A stretch of DNA of 64,000 bases, taken from the NCBI RefSeq assembly GCF_021538895.1, contig NZ_JADDRL010000027.1, positions 32,373 through 96,372 on the forward strand. The letters run 5' to 3'. The notes beneath the pieces are model-generated. The model worked only from the letters and a program-made list of their open reading frames with translations, was not told the DNA's origin and ran no database searches. This DNA is from Streptomyces olivochromogenes (GTDB lineage Bacteria > Actinomycetota > Actinomycetes > Streptomycetales > Streptomycetaceae). Positions 31,285 through 38,938 of this stretch are shown here, piece after piece (positions within the stretch are counted from its first letter, which is position 1; the number at the start of each line of letters is the position of its first letter). The position numbers and the translations under genes were made by a program.

Positions 31285-31524
31285 ATGCGGATGCGTTCCA
31301 TCGCTGCGGCAGCCGCTCTGGCGGGCACTGTGACACTCTTCGGCGCCACAGCCGCCCAGGCCGACCCCGATCCGACCGTCGGCACGGCGATCGGCAGCCC
31401 TGGCGTCCTTTCTGGAAATGTCATCCAGATCCCGGTGGACGTCCCGATCAACCTGTGCGGCAACAGCGTCAACATCATCGCCCTGCTGAACCCCACGCTC
31501 GGCAACGCCTGCGTCAACAACTGA
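31285..31524 (+). CDS. short chaplin (hydrophobic aerial-hyphae surface protein)
   Basis: A 79-aa precursor. The signal peptide is cleaved near ATAAQA (about residue 26), leaving a mature protein of about 53 residues. This is one chaplin domain: VGTAIGSPGVLSGNVIQIPV, VPINLCGNSVNIIALLNP, then LGNACVNN, with the two conserved cysteines. There is no sortase signal, so it is of the small ChpD-H type. Chaplins are secreted and assemble into amyloid fibrils that coat aerial hyphae and spores. The Shine-Dalgarno CGGAGG is well placed. Its presence is the strongest evidence for a sporulating streptomycete. Confidence 0.95.
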   Translation: MRMRSIAAAAALAGTVTLFGATAAQADPDPTVGTAIGSPGVLSGNVIQIPVDVPINLCGNSVNIIALLNPTLGNACVNN

Positions 31525-31563
31525 CACGGGCTTTCCTGCGGATTCCTGCACCCAGGTATCCAC

Positions 31564-31597
31564 CGCGACCGGCCGGGGCACGCCCCGGCCGGTCGCG
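31564..31597. terminator. strong bidirectional hairpin
   Basis: A perfect 16-bp stem (31564-31579 with 31582-31597, core CCGGCCGGGGC/GCCCCGGCCGG) and a 2-nt loop lie between the convergent chaplin and histidine-phosphatase genes. Confidence 0.85.
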
Positions 31598-31608
31598 GCG
31601 TTGGACAT

Positions 31609-32301
31609 TCAGCCCGATTCCCATCCCGCGTTCCGACGGCCCACACACCGTGGAGCGGGTGTGGTTCCCTCCGTCCAGCTGGGCCGGCGCGGGCGGACGA
31701 GCGTCGCCGAGCGCGAGAGGAACCAGCGCTGGCCCTCCTGGGGAGTGACGGTGCCGGGCCGGACGTCCCAGCAGCCGCCTTCCCCGGTGAAGGAGAGCGC
31801 CGACAGGGGCGGCACGGCGATATGCCAGAAGGCTCTCGCCGGTACGGCCAGAGCGTGGATGAGCGCGGCCCGGACGACAGCCGCCTCGGTGATCGCCACC
31901 GCGTGGCCCGTGTCGGGCGCCAGACCGCTCAGCCAGTCCGCTGTCCGGCGGCAGAGCTGTCGTACGGACTCGCCGTCGTGCGGTGCGGCATCCGGATCCG
32001 TGAGCCAGGCGGTGAACCCGTCGGGCTCGGTCGCGACGATGTCGTCGACGGTGCGGCCGCACCATGTGCCGAGGTCGAGATCGCGCAGCGCAGGCTCGGG
32101 CAGTGCCATCAGGCCGATGGCGTCCGCGGTCTGCGAGCAGCGGATCGAGGGGGCCCGGACGGCGAGCACCTGGGGAGGGAGGGCCGCTCCCGCGGCGCGT
32201 GCCATACACAGGCTGTGTTCACTCAGGGGAGCGTCGCCGAGGAGCGGATCCAGGGTGGCGTCGCCGCCGGGCGCACACAGAAACGTCAGGCGGATCGTCA
32301 T
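31609..32301 (-). CDS. histidine-phosphatase-superfamily protein lacking the RHG motif
   Basis: A 230-aa protein whose overall pattern (VRAPSIRCSQTADAIGL, DLDLGTWCGRTVDDIVATEP, GESVRQLCRRTADWL, VAITEAAVVRAALIHAL) matches phosphoglycerate-mutase-like histidine phosphatases. At the place of the phosphorylated-histidine motif (normally LVRHGxT) it reads FLCAPGGDAT, so the catalytic Arg-His pair is absent. The second histidine (normally in a GHG-like motif) is also replaced by VAITEAAV. It is therefore probably catalytically inactive, or binds rather than hydrolyses its ligand. The ATG at 32301 has a very strong AAGGAGGAGG Shine-Dalgarno. Confidence 0.75.
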   Translation of the reverse strand: MTIRLTFLCAPGGDATLDPLLGDAPLSEHSLCMARAAGAALPPQVLAVRAPSIRCSQTADAIGLMALPEPALRDLDLGTWCGRTVDDIVATEPDGFTAWLTDPDAAPHDGESVRQLCRRTADWLSGLAPDTGHAVAITEAAVVRAALIHALAVPARAFWHIAVPPLSALSFTGEGGCWDVRPGTVTPQEGQRWFLSRSATLVRPRRPSWTEGTTPAPRCVGRRNAGWESG

Positions 32302-32652
32302 ACGACCGACCTCCTCCTTGGCACCGCTGACTCCGGATGGTCCGAGACCACGGGGCGGACGCTGTTCAACCCTCTGCCGAAGCCGAGCGTGGGGCCGGTC
32401 AAGCGCCCCCGGCATTGGTTGAAACGACCACCACCACCTCCACCGCGTGGCTCATGACGTCCAGAGTCAGCGAAAGCCTCCCGCCGCCATATCCGTCAGG
32501 TGTCCGGAGCCACCCCGCCGACCGGCCGACGCGGTACGGCCACCCGGCCAGGCCGACCCATGGGGCCGACCGTGCACCGAGAACGCGCATCGGATACCCT
32601 CCCGGGGTATGGTCGCCCAGTGGGCGGGCACTGAGTGAGAAGGGGCAGCACC
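32302..32652. other. 351-bp divergent intergenic region
   Basis: Between the histidine-phosphatase-like gene and the copper-type block. It contains a CsoR-like operator (32594-32610) near the right end. On the minus strand there is an 18-codon frame, MSHAVEVVVVVSTNAGGA (32399-32455). No cobalamin riboswitch core motifs are visible. Confidence 0.5.
32594..32610. promoter_or_regulatory. CsoR-like copper operator
   Basis: ATACCCTCCCGGGGTAT has 6-bp arms ATACCC/GGGTAT. It resembles the Streptomyces CsoR consensus, which I recall as an ATACCCC/GGGGTAT palindrome with a short G/C-rich centre. It lies 43 bp upstream of a GTG start whose operon encodes Met/His-rich proteins. CsoR represses until Cu(I) binds. 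Confidence 0.6.
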
Positions 32653-33099
32653 GTGGAGAGCACCAGGACAGGCAGGCGCGGCATCGCCCGGCTGTCGGCG
32701 GTGTGCGCGGTGCTGTTCGGCCTGTTCCTCATGCATGGCGCTCCCGCCACGGCCGCGGAGGGCTGCCACGGCGCCGCACCCCTGATGGCGGCCGCGCCGA
32801 TGACCGGCGGCCACGATCCCACCGGGGTCACCACCGGCGCGTCGGCCGCGCACGCCTTCGGCCCCACCGTCCCGGCCGCCGACACCTCCGGGACGGCCGG
32901 GACGCTGTGTGTCTCGACCCCGGCCCACGAGCGGAGCCCCCTGCCCGCCCCCGGCCTGCTCACCGTAGCGGGGGCGGGAGCGGCCGCCCTGTGGGCGCTG
33001 AGCCGACTGCGGGCAGCGGCGGCCGACGCGACGGGCCGGCGCGGGCCACCGGCCTGCGGACGAGATCTCCTGCTTCAGGTGTGCGTCGCGCGGACGTGA
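32653..33099 (+). CDS. DUF6153-like membrane protein, copper-associated
   Basis: A 148-aa protein. The N-terminal hydrophobic helix (about 12-34, LSAVCAVLFGLFLMHGAPAT) ends in an MHG motif, which I associate with DUF6153 proteins. A His/Met/Cys-containing region follows (EGCHGAAPLMAAAPMTGGHD, GTLCVSTPAH). A second hydrophobic helix is about 98-118 (PGLLTVAGAGAAALWAL). Function is unknown, but the MHG, CHG and Met-rich segments suit metal binding. The GTG at 32653 follows GAGAAGGGG. The CsoR-like site upstream suggests induction by copper. Confidence 0.6.
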   Translation: MESTRTGRRGIARLSAVCAVLFGLFLMHGAPATAAEGCHGAAPLMAAAPMTGGHDPTGVTTGASAAHAFGPTVPAADTSGTAGTLCVSTPAHERSPLPAPGLLTVAGAGAAALWALSRLRAAAADATGRRGPPACGRDLLLQVCVART

Positions 33100-33156
33100 C
33101 AGGACGCGCCGGATCCAGGCCCAGACCGGAACCGGCATCGTGCCCTGTTCGTCTCC

Positions 33157-33178
33157 GCGCACCACTGGTGTGGTGCGC
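33157..33178 (+). repeat. 9-bp-stem hairpin before the lipoprotein gene
   Basis: GCGCACCAC (33157-33165) pairs perfectly with GTGGTGCGC (33170-33178) across a TGGT loop. It ends 23 bp before the ATG of the next gene. It could attenuate read-through from the upstream gene or be a dyad operator. Confidence 0.5.
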
Positions 33179-33201
33179 CCACCCGGAAAGACACCAGGTC
33201 G

Positions 33202-34125
33202 ATGACCTCCACTTCCCGCACCTCCCCCACCCGCTTCACCGCGCGCGGCCGCACCCTCGCGACAGCCGGCGTCACCACCGTCCTCGCCCTGACGCTGGCC
33301 GCCTGCGCCTCCTCCGGCGACTCCTCGGGCATGCCGGGAATGGGCCACGGCGCCAAGGCCTCCGCATCGCACGCGATGGACTCCATGCCCGGCATGGCCC
33401 ACATGGCCGACGGCAACGGGCTGTCGGACACACAGGACGGCTACCGGCTGACCTCCAAGGACGTCACCCTGCCGTCGGGCGAGCAGGCCGCCTACCGCTT
33501 CACGGTCACGGGGCCGGACGGCAGGCCGGTCACCGACTTCGCCGTCGACCAGACCAAGCGGATGCACTTCTACGCCATCCGCTCCGATCTGACCGGCTTC
33601 CAGCACATCCACCCCACCCGGACCGCGGACGGCACCTGGAGTGCCGACCTGGCCTCGCTCCGCCCGGGCTCCTGGCGGATGTTCACCTCCTTCACGCCCG
33701 CCACCGGGGCCGGCAAGGGCAAGGACTTCGTGCTGTCACGCACCCTCACCGTGCCCGGCGACGCCCGGAAGACCTCGCTGCCGGCCCCCGCCGACAGCAC
33801 ACGGGTCGACGGGTACACCGTCACCCTCAAGGGCGAGCTCATGGCGGGGATGGCGCACCCGCTGACCGCCTCGGTCGCCAAGGACGGCAAGCCCGTCACC
33901 GACCTGGAGCCCTACCTGGACACCTACGCGCACCTGACGGCTTTCCATGAAGGCGACGCCGCGTTCGCCCATCTCCACCCCACCACCGAGGTGACCGTCG
34001 ATCACGGTGGCCCGAACCTGAACTTCCAGGCCGAACTGCCCAGCTCCGGCAACTGGCGGCTGTTCCTGCAGTTCCGGACCGGCGGCAAGCTCCACACCGC
34101 CGCCCTGACCCTGCGCGTCGGCTGA
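33202..34125 (+). CDS. Met/His-rich lipoprotein, probable copper-binding
   Basis: A 307-aa lipoprotein with lipobox LTLAACASS (lipidated C34). Immediately after it comes a metal-binding-type segment rich in Met and His: GMPGMGHG, SHAMDSMPGMAHMADG. Two similar beta-sandwich domains follow (about 75-190 and 200-305). Each contains a HIHP or HLHP motif (TGFQHIHPTRTADGTW and AAFAHLHPTTEVTV), indicating an internal duplication. This type occurs beside copper export genes in actinobacteria. It is likely an extracytoplasmic copper buffer or chaperone. The ATG has only a weak Shine-Dalgarno (CAGGTC). A hairpin precedes it and a terminator follows. Confidence 0.78.
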   Translation: MTSTSRTSPTRFTARGRTLATAGVTTVLALTLAACASSGDSSGMPGMGHGAKASASHAMDSMPGMAHMADGNGLSDTQDGYRLTSKDVTLPSGEQAAYRFTVTGPDGRPVTDFAVDQTKRMHFYAIRSDLTGFQHIHPTRTADGTWSADLASLRPGSWRMFTSFTPATGAGKGKDFVLSRTLTVPGDARKTSLPAPADSTRVDGYTVTLKGELMAGMAHPLTASVAKDGKPVTDLEPYLDTYAHLTAFHEGDAAFAHLHPTTEVTVDHGGPNLNFQAELPSSGNWRLFLQFRTGGKLHTAALTLRVG

Positions 34126-34133
34126 TCCCGGGC

Positions 34134-34161
34134 GGGGCGCCGCCCCCAGCGGCGGCGCCCC
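34134..34161 (+). terminator. hairpin after the lipoprotein gene
   Basis: GGGGCGCCGCC (34134-34144) pairs with GGCGGCGCCCC (34151-34161), an 11-bp perfect stem with a 6-nt loop, 9 bp past the stop. Confidence 0.7.
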
Positions 34162-34241
34162 GCACCCCGGCCGACCGGACGGCTCCCCGACACGGGCGTG
34201 TCCCCGGCCGTACGCCGCACCGCGCGGGTAAGGCTTCACAG

Positions 34242-35444
34242 ATGCACGCCGTACTGCACGCACTGTCGATCACCGCGTCCATGACCTGGGAGATCACCTG
34301 GGCCCTGATCCTGGGTTTCATCCTGTCCGCCGTCGTCCAGGCCGTGGTCCGCAAGTCCACCGTCGTGTCCCTGCTCGGTGACGACCGGCCCCGCACCCTC
34401 GCCGTCTCGGCGGGCCTGGGCGTGGCGTCCTCCTCCTGCTCCTACGCCGCGGTGGCGCTGGCCCGCTCGCTGTTCCGCAAGGGTGCGAACTTCACCGCCG
34501 CGATGGCCTTCGAGATCGCCTCCACCAACCTCGTCGTCGAGCTCGGCGTCATCCTGGCGCTGTTGATGGGCTGGCAGTTCACCGCCGCCGAGTTCGTCGG
34601 CGGCCCCGTCATGATCATCATGCTGGCCGTCCTGTTCCGGCTGTTCCTGCGCGAGAAGCTCCTGCGCCAGGCGCGCGAACAGGCGCAACAGGGCCGTGCC
34701 GGCTCGATGGAGGGCCATGCCGCGATGGACATGTCCGTGCGACGCGAAGGCTCCTTCGCCCGGCGGCTGTTCTCCCGGGAGGGCTTCACCTCCGTCAGCC
34801 ACGTGTTCGTCATGGAATGGGCGGCGATCCTGCGCGACCTGGTCGCCGGCCTGCTCATCGCCGGCGCCATCGCCGCCTGGGTCCCGGACTCGTTCTGGGG
34901 TGCCTTCTTCTTCGAGGGGCACCCGCTCGCCGCGAAGCTGTGGGGGCCCCTCATCGGCCCGCTGGTGGCGATCGCCTCGTTCGTGTGCTCCATCGGGAAC
35001 GTGCCGCTGGCGGTGGTGCTGTGGAAGGGGGGCATCAGCTTCGGCGGCGTGGTCGCCTTCATCTTCGCCGACCTGCTGATCCTGCCGATCCTGAACATCT
35101 ACCGGAAGTACTACGGCGCGAGGATGGCCGCCTTCCTCCTCGGCACCTTCTACGTCGCGATGGTCATCGCGGGTTACACCGTGGAGTTCGTCTTCGGCGC
35201 TCTCGGTCTGATCCCCGACCAGGCCGCCGCCGAGCTCCCCATGGAAGGCGTTCGATGGAACTACACCACCTGGCTCAACATCGCCTTCCTCACCCTCGCC
35301 GCCGTGCTCCTGGTGCGGTTCCTGCGGACCGGAGGGCCGGCCATGCTGCGCATGATGGGCGGCTCACCCGACACGGGCCGGAGCGACGGCGACCGAGCGC
35401 CGCGCGGGCAACACGCGGGGGACGCCCAGGGCACGGACGGCTGA
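34242..35444 (+). CDS. ArsP/DUF318-family permease
   Basis: A 400-aa permease of the YraQ/ArsP (PF03773-type) family with two homologous halves. The first carries SSSCSYAAVALARSLFRKGA and MAFEIASTNLVVELG, the second SFVCSIGNVPLAVVLWKGG and FIFADLLILPILNIY. Each half holds the conserved membrane cysteine. The loop between the halves has GSMEGHAAMDMS, a Met/His-rich patch absent from arsenic ArsP proteins as I know them, which fits copper. The C-terminus (about 360-400) is polar and disordered. It follows the copper-type lipoprotein on the same strand but a terminator lies between, so it may have its own promoter. Confidence 0.8.
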   Translation: MHAVLHALSITASMTWEITWALILGFILSAVVQAVVRKSTVVSLLGDDRPRTLAVSAGLGVASSSCSYAAVALARSLFRKGANFTAAMAFEIASTNLVVELGVILALLMGWQFTAAEFVGGPVMIIMLAVLFRLFLREKLLRQAREQAQQGRAGSMEGHAAMDMSVRREGSFARRLFSREGFTSVSHVFVMEWAAILRDLVAGLLIAGAIAAWVPDSFWGAFFFEGHPLAAKLWGPLIGPLVAIASFVCSIGNVPLAVVLWKGGISFGGVVAFIFADLLILPILNIYRKYYGARMAAFLLGTFYVAMVIAGYTVEFVFGALGLIPDQAAAELPMEGVRWNYTTWLNIAFLTLAAVLLVRFLRTGGPAMLRMMGGSPDTGRSDGDRAPRGQHAGDAQGTDG

Positions 35445-35504
35445 GGCCCGGTACGTGGGGTCGTGCCGGCGGAGGCGCCGACCGACTCCGTTCACCGGTT
35501 CAGT

Positions 35505-36617
35505 TCACCGATTCCGTCCGACGGGCAGTTCCAGGCACAGCTCGTAGCCCCCTTGGGCCGTGGGGCCGGAGGTGACGGTGCCGCCGAGGAGCTCGGCCCG
35601 TTGGGCCAGACCGACCAGGCCGTGGTGGGCGCTCGGCAGGGCGAATGCCTGTCGGGTCGGGGCGGTGTTGGTGATGGTGGTGTAGACGGCGTCACCGCGG
35701 TGGTTGATGCGGACCGTCGCGGTGGCGCCGGGAGCGTGTTTACGGACGTTGGTGAGCGCCTCCTGGACGGTGCGGTAGACGGCACGCTGGACCGTGGGCG
35801 GAAGCTCGTCGGGGAGGTCGGTCTCCAGCTTCGCCTCGATGCCGCTGGCGTCGACCAGGCGCCGCAGGTCGGCGAGGGACGGCTGGGGGGTGAGCTCCGT
35901 GGGGCTGCTGCCGGAGGCCCGCAGCACATTGACCATGTGCCGCAGTTCGTCCAGGGTCTGCACGCTGAGGCGGCGGATCGTCGCCGCGGCCTGCCGCGTT
36001 TCGGCGTCCTGGCTGCCCACCTGCAGCACTCCGGCCTGTACGGCGATGAGACTGACCTGGTGGGAGACCACGTCGTGCATCTCCCGGGCGAGCTGGGCGC
36101 GCTCCTTCGCCAGAACGCTCTGGGCGGTGAGCAGCCGCTCGTGCTCGCGGGCCTCGGAGATGTCGGCGAGCCGCAGGGAGAGTTCGCGCCGGGCCTGGAC
36201 GAGTTGCCCGAGGAAGACGGGAGCAGCCGCGACGGCCAGGGTGTAGCTGAGGTGGAACAGGTTGTTCGTCTGGCCCAACTCGGCCGCGTCCATGGACGAC
36301 CACGGCCAGGGCATGAAGTCGCTGACCGCGTAGATCAGGGCGCAGCCTGCCAGCAGGAAGCGGTGGCGGCTGAGGAAGGAGAGCGTGTAGAGCGCGGCCA
36401 TGGGGGCGACCACCGCGTCGGTGACCAGGGCGGTGGGGAGCGTGAGGAGAAAGGTCGTCAGGGGCAGTCGCCGACGCAGCATGAGGGCAAGGGCGCCGAC
36501 CAGCGCGCAGGTGGCGGCCGGTTGGTCCTCGATCGAAACGTGCGCCCAGGCGTCCGCCAGCGCGGCCGCGACGAGGCCGACGTCGACCAGCAGATCCGGA
36601 TGCTGTCGGAGCCTCAC
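35505..36617 (-). CDS. NarL-type sensor histidine kinase (HisKA_3)
   Basis: A 370-aa kinase. Membrane region (about 8-140) of five or six helices without a large external domain. Coiled coil (about 140-178, LVQARRELSLRLADISEARE). HisKA_3 with phospho-acceptor histidine in QLAREMHDVVSHQVSLI. HATPase domain with N box RTVQEALTNVRKHA and G box HHGLVGLAQRAELLGG. It is the partner of the upstream LuxR-type regulator; the GTG start overlaps that gene's stop (GTGA), so the pair is co-translated. Members with this architecture often sense membrane stress. Confidence 0.92.
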   Translation of the reverse strand: MRLRQHPDLLVDVGLVAAALADAWAHVSIEDQPAATCALVGALALMLRRRLPLTTFLLTLPTALVTDAVVAPMAALYTLSFLSRHRFLLAGCALIYAVSDFMPWPWSSMDAAELGQTNNLFHLSYTLAVAAAPVFLGQLVQARRELSLRLADISEAREHERLLTAQSVLAKERAQLAREMHDVVSHQVSLIAVQAGVLQVGSQDAETRQAAATIRRLSVQTLDELRHMVNVLRASGSSPTELTPQPSLADLRRLVDASGIEAKLETDLPDELPPTVQRAVYRTVQEALTNVRKHAPGATATVRINHRGDAVYTTITNTAPTRQAFALPSAHHGLVGLAQRAELLGGTVTSGPTAQGGYELCLELPVGRNR

Positions 36618-37282
36618 CGGGCCCCCTCGTCCTGCTGTGCGGTGAGCAGGCCCGCGCGTTCGGCGACCAGAACCGCCTGGACTCGGCTGCTGACCTGCAG
36701 TTTGCCGAGCACGTTGGTGACATGGCCTTTCACGGTGCCGGTGCTGAGGTGCAGCCGTTCGCCGATGTCGTTGTTGGCGAGCCCTTCGGCCATGAGGACG
36801 AGCACGGCACGCTCACGCTCGGTCAGCCGGGCGGCGAGACGGACGGCACCGGGCTCACGCCCACCGTTGTCGAGGAAGCCGTCCACCACCCTGCGGGTGA
36901 CCTTGGACGACAGGACGGTCCCGCCCTCGGCGAGCATGCGCACCAGGTGGGGAAGCTGTTCGGGGTCGGTGTCCTTGAGCAGGAACCCGGCGGCGCCCGA
37001 GCGCAGGGCCGTCGCCACGTATTCATCGGTGTCGAACGTGGTGAGCACGGCGACCACCGGAGCCTGCGCCATGCGCCGGAGCTCGGCCAGGATGGTGAGC
37101 CCGTCCACGTCCGGCATCCGGATGTCGAGCAGGACGACGTCCGGCTGCAGCTCCCGCACCGTGCGGACGGCCTGGCCGCCCGGTACCGCCGCGACGACCT
37201 CGATGTCGTCCGCCGCATTGAGGATGTGCGTGAAACCCGTACGGATCAAGGCTTCGTCATCGACCACCAGTACCCGGATCAC
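36614..37282 (-). CDS. NarL/LuxR-family response regulator
   Basis: A 222-aa regulator. Receiver (about 1-120) with acidic pair DD at 8-9 and the phospho-acceptor in DVVLLDIRMPDVDG; C-terminal GerE/LuxR HTH (about 150-210: LTERERAVLVLMAEGLANND, then STGTVKGHVTNVLGKL). The GTG at 37280-37282 is chosen for its GGAG Shine-Dalgarno and standard IRVLVVDDE opening. It is transcribed with the following kinase. A CCTACCCCCT motif just upstream is repeated, inverted, near the divergent gene. Confidence 0.92.
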   Translation of the reverse strand: MIRVLVVDDEALIRTGFTHILNAADDIEVVAAVPGGQAVRTVRELQPDVVLLDIRMPDVDGLTILAELRRMAQAPVVAVLTTFDTDEYVATALRSGAAGFLLKDTDPEQLPHLVRMLAEGGTVLSSKVTRRVVDGFLDNGGREPGAVRLAARLTERERAVLVLMAEGLANNDIGERLHLSTGTVKGHVTNVLGKLQVSSRVQAVLVAERAGLLTAQQDEGAR

Positions 37283-37316
37283 GTGCGCTCCGCTCGTCGC
37301 ATACCCCCGCGTGATG

Positions 37317-37476
37317 CCTACCCCCTCGGGAGCCTTCGCCGGCCGACGGACACGGAGATCCCGCCGGTTGGCGGCGTGCGTGTCCGGGCCGCGAGCCGCC
37401 CTTCGGGCTGTCGTGGGCGGCCGTTGCGGTGACGTTGGACCGTCCCGTGAGCCAGGCGGCCGTCGTAGGGGGTAGG
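37317..37476. promoter_or_regulatory. inverted 10-bp motif pair in a divergent region
   Basis: CCTACCCCCT (37317-37326) and its exact complement AGGGGGTAGG (37467-37476) flank the divergent region. A related ATACCCCC is at 37301-37308. The copies lie 35 bp from the regulator start and 45 bp from the start of the ABM gene, positions suited to a shared regulator. Confidence 0.4.
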
Positions 37477-37520
37477 GCGTCCTGGCAGAGAAGGATCCGG
37501 AGCGTACGAGGTGATCGCGC

Positions 37521-37805
37521 GTGTATGTAGCTGTACGGCGGTATGCCGGGGTGACCGATACGGTCGAGGCAGGGCGTTTGGTCAAGGAGGGGTTCGTGCC
37601 CCTCATGCGCCAGATCCCCGGCTTCGTGGCGTACTACTGGGTCGATGCCGGGGACGGCGTCATGGTCTCGACCAGCGTCTTCGAGGACCGGGCCGGCGCC
37701 GAGGCGTCGGTCGCGAGGGCCACGGACTTCGTACGGGAGCAACTGGCGTCCTTGCTGCCCAATCCTCCGGAGGTCATGGCAGGAGAGGTCGTGGCTTCCG
37801 CGTAG
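37521..37805 (+). CDS. antibiotic-biosynthesis-monooxygenase-like (ABM/dimeric alpha-beta barrel) protein
   Basis: A 94-aa ferredoxin-like-fold protein: strand YVAVRRYAGV, helix VEAGRLVKEGFVPLMRQIPG, strand FVAYYWVDAGDGVMVSTSVF and helix RAGAEASVARATDFV. This is the complete single-domain ABM pattern. Such proteins dimerise and act as small-molecule monooxygenases or as binding proteins; no cofactor site is visible. The GTG start has GAGGTG 7 nt upstream. It is convergent with a MarR gene and divergent from the NarL-type system. Confidence 0.75.
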   Translation: MYVAVRRYAGVTDTVEAGRLVKEGFVPLMRQIPGFVAYYWVDAGDGVMVSTSVFEDRAGAEASVARATDFVREQLASLLPNPPEVMAGEVVASA

Positions 37806-37817
37806 ACCGACGCGGCG

Positions 37818-38348
37818 TCACTTGTCGAGTTCCTCACCGGCGTCCCGCAGCTTGCGCATGGCGGTGGTGAGTCTGCCGAACCCGCCGCGTCCGAGGGGGG
37901 TGAGGACTCGGGCGCGCAGTACCTGCGTCACCGTCCCGGAGATGGCGCGGGCCGTGTCCTTGCCCTGGTCGGTCAGTTCGAGGTAGGTGAGGCGCCGGTC
38001 GTCCTCGCAGGCCGTACGCCGGGTCAGACCTGCGGTGCAGAGCCGATCCGCGACCTTGGTGAACCCACCGCTCGACATACGTGCCTCTTGTGCCAGGCGT
38101 GTCATCGGCATCCGGTGGTCGGGGGCGGTGAGCAGGCGCACCAGGGTGCCGGCGGCACCCTGGCCGAGGTTGTGGCGCTCGGCCAGTTCGCTCACGAGGG
38201 CCTCCTGTGTGGCGCGGAAGCCCTCCATGACGAGCATCCACCCGTCGAGCAGTTCACGATCGACGCTCTGGTCGGCACCCCTGCCGTCACCGCCGCCGGC
38301 GGTGGGCGTTGGCTCCGCGCCCTTGCGGCCCCTCGTTTCGCGCTCCAT
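37818..38348 (-). CDS. MarR-family transcriptional regulator
   Basis: A 176-aa regulator with a disordered, charged N-terminal extension (about 1-30). The MarR domain (about 35-170) includes LAQEARMSSGGFTKVADRLC and the wing RTACEDDRRLTYLELTDQG. There is no Shine-Dalgarno; a -10-like TTAAGA 6 nt before the ATG suggests a leaderless mRNA. It lies 42 bp after a DoxX gene on the same strand and could be read from that operon. Ligand unknown. Confidence 0.88.
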   Translation of the reverse strand: MERETRGRKGAEPTPTAGGGDGRGADQSVDRELLDGWMLVMEGFRATQEALVSELAERHNLGQGAAGTLVRLLTAPDHRMPMTRLAQEARMSSGGFTKVADRLCTAGLTRRTACEDDRRLTYLELTDQGKDTARAISGTVTQVLRARVLTPLGRGGFGRLTTAMRKLRDAGEELDK

Positions 38349-38390
38349 GGCAGTCTTAACGCCCGGGCGGCGCGAATGTTCCTGGTCGCC

Positions 38391-38885
38391 TCAGTGCCGA
38401 GGGCCCGGCCGTCCGAGGAGGAGGCGGGTCATCAGCCCGCTGCCGACGCCGAGGGCGGCGGCTGCGGCCGTCCATCCCGGGGCCCAGGGAAGCAGGCCGA
38501 TGGCCTGATCGACCGACCAGCGGCCGGGTCCGGTGAGCGTCAGAACGCCCGGCAGGACCATCAGGACGAGGGGGTACTCGTAGCCGTTGTCCTGCACCCA
38601 GAGGCCGTTGCGCCACTTCACCGTAACCGCGACCGTCATGACTCCGCCGGCGATGGCGGCCGCCAAGGGGGTGAGCGCTCCGGCGCAGAGCAGCAGCCCC
38701 GCGGCGATCTGGCCGCCTCCGGCGGCGGCCGCGGTGAGCCGGCCGCCGCGGAACCCGTCCGCTTCGAACTCCGCCGCCCCGCCCGCGATCCCATGTCCTC
38801 CGAGACGGTGGCTGACCTTCTGGATCCCATGCCCGACGAACAGCAGGCCGACGACCAGCCGCAGGATGAGCAGTCCGGTGTTCAT
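38391..38885 (-). CDS. DoxX-family membrane protein
   Basis: A 164-aa protein with four TM helices (LLILRLVVGLLFVGHGIQKV at the N-terminus, then GGGQIAAGLLLCAGALTPLA, VMTVAVTVKW and a C-terminal pair). The opening RLVVGLLFVGHGIQKV is the DoxX signature. DoxX proteins are integral membrane proteins with proposed redox or thiol-stress roles; the mechanism is unsettled. It lies between an amidohydrolase and a MarR gene on the same strand, suggesting one transcript. Confidence 0.88.
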   Translation of the reverse strand: MNTGLLILRLVVGLLFVGHGIQKVSHRLGGHGIAGGAAEFEADGFRGGRLTAAAAGGGQIAAGLLLCAGALTPLAAAIAGGVMTVAVTVKWRNGLWVQDNGYEYPLVLMVLPGVLTLTGPGRWSVDQAIGLLPWAPGWTAAAAALGVGSGLMTRLLLGRPGPRH

Positions 38886-38938
38886 CACATTCTCCTCGTG
38901 CGCGGGTGGGTGGTGCTGTAGCGGTGAACTGCCGTGCG

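Noticed and set aside
32302..32640. Possible cobalamin riboswitch before the histidine-phosphatase-like gene
   Set aside because: The conserved B12-box and core sequences are not present on either strand.
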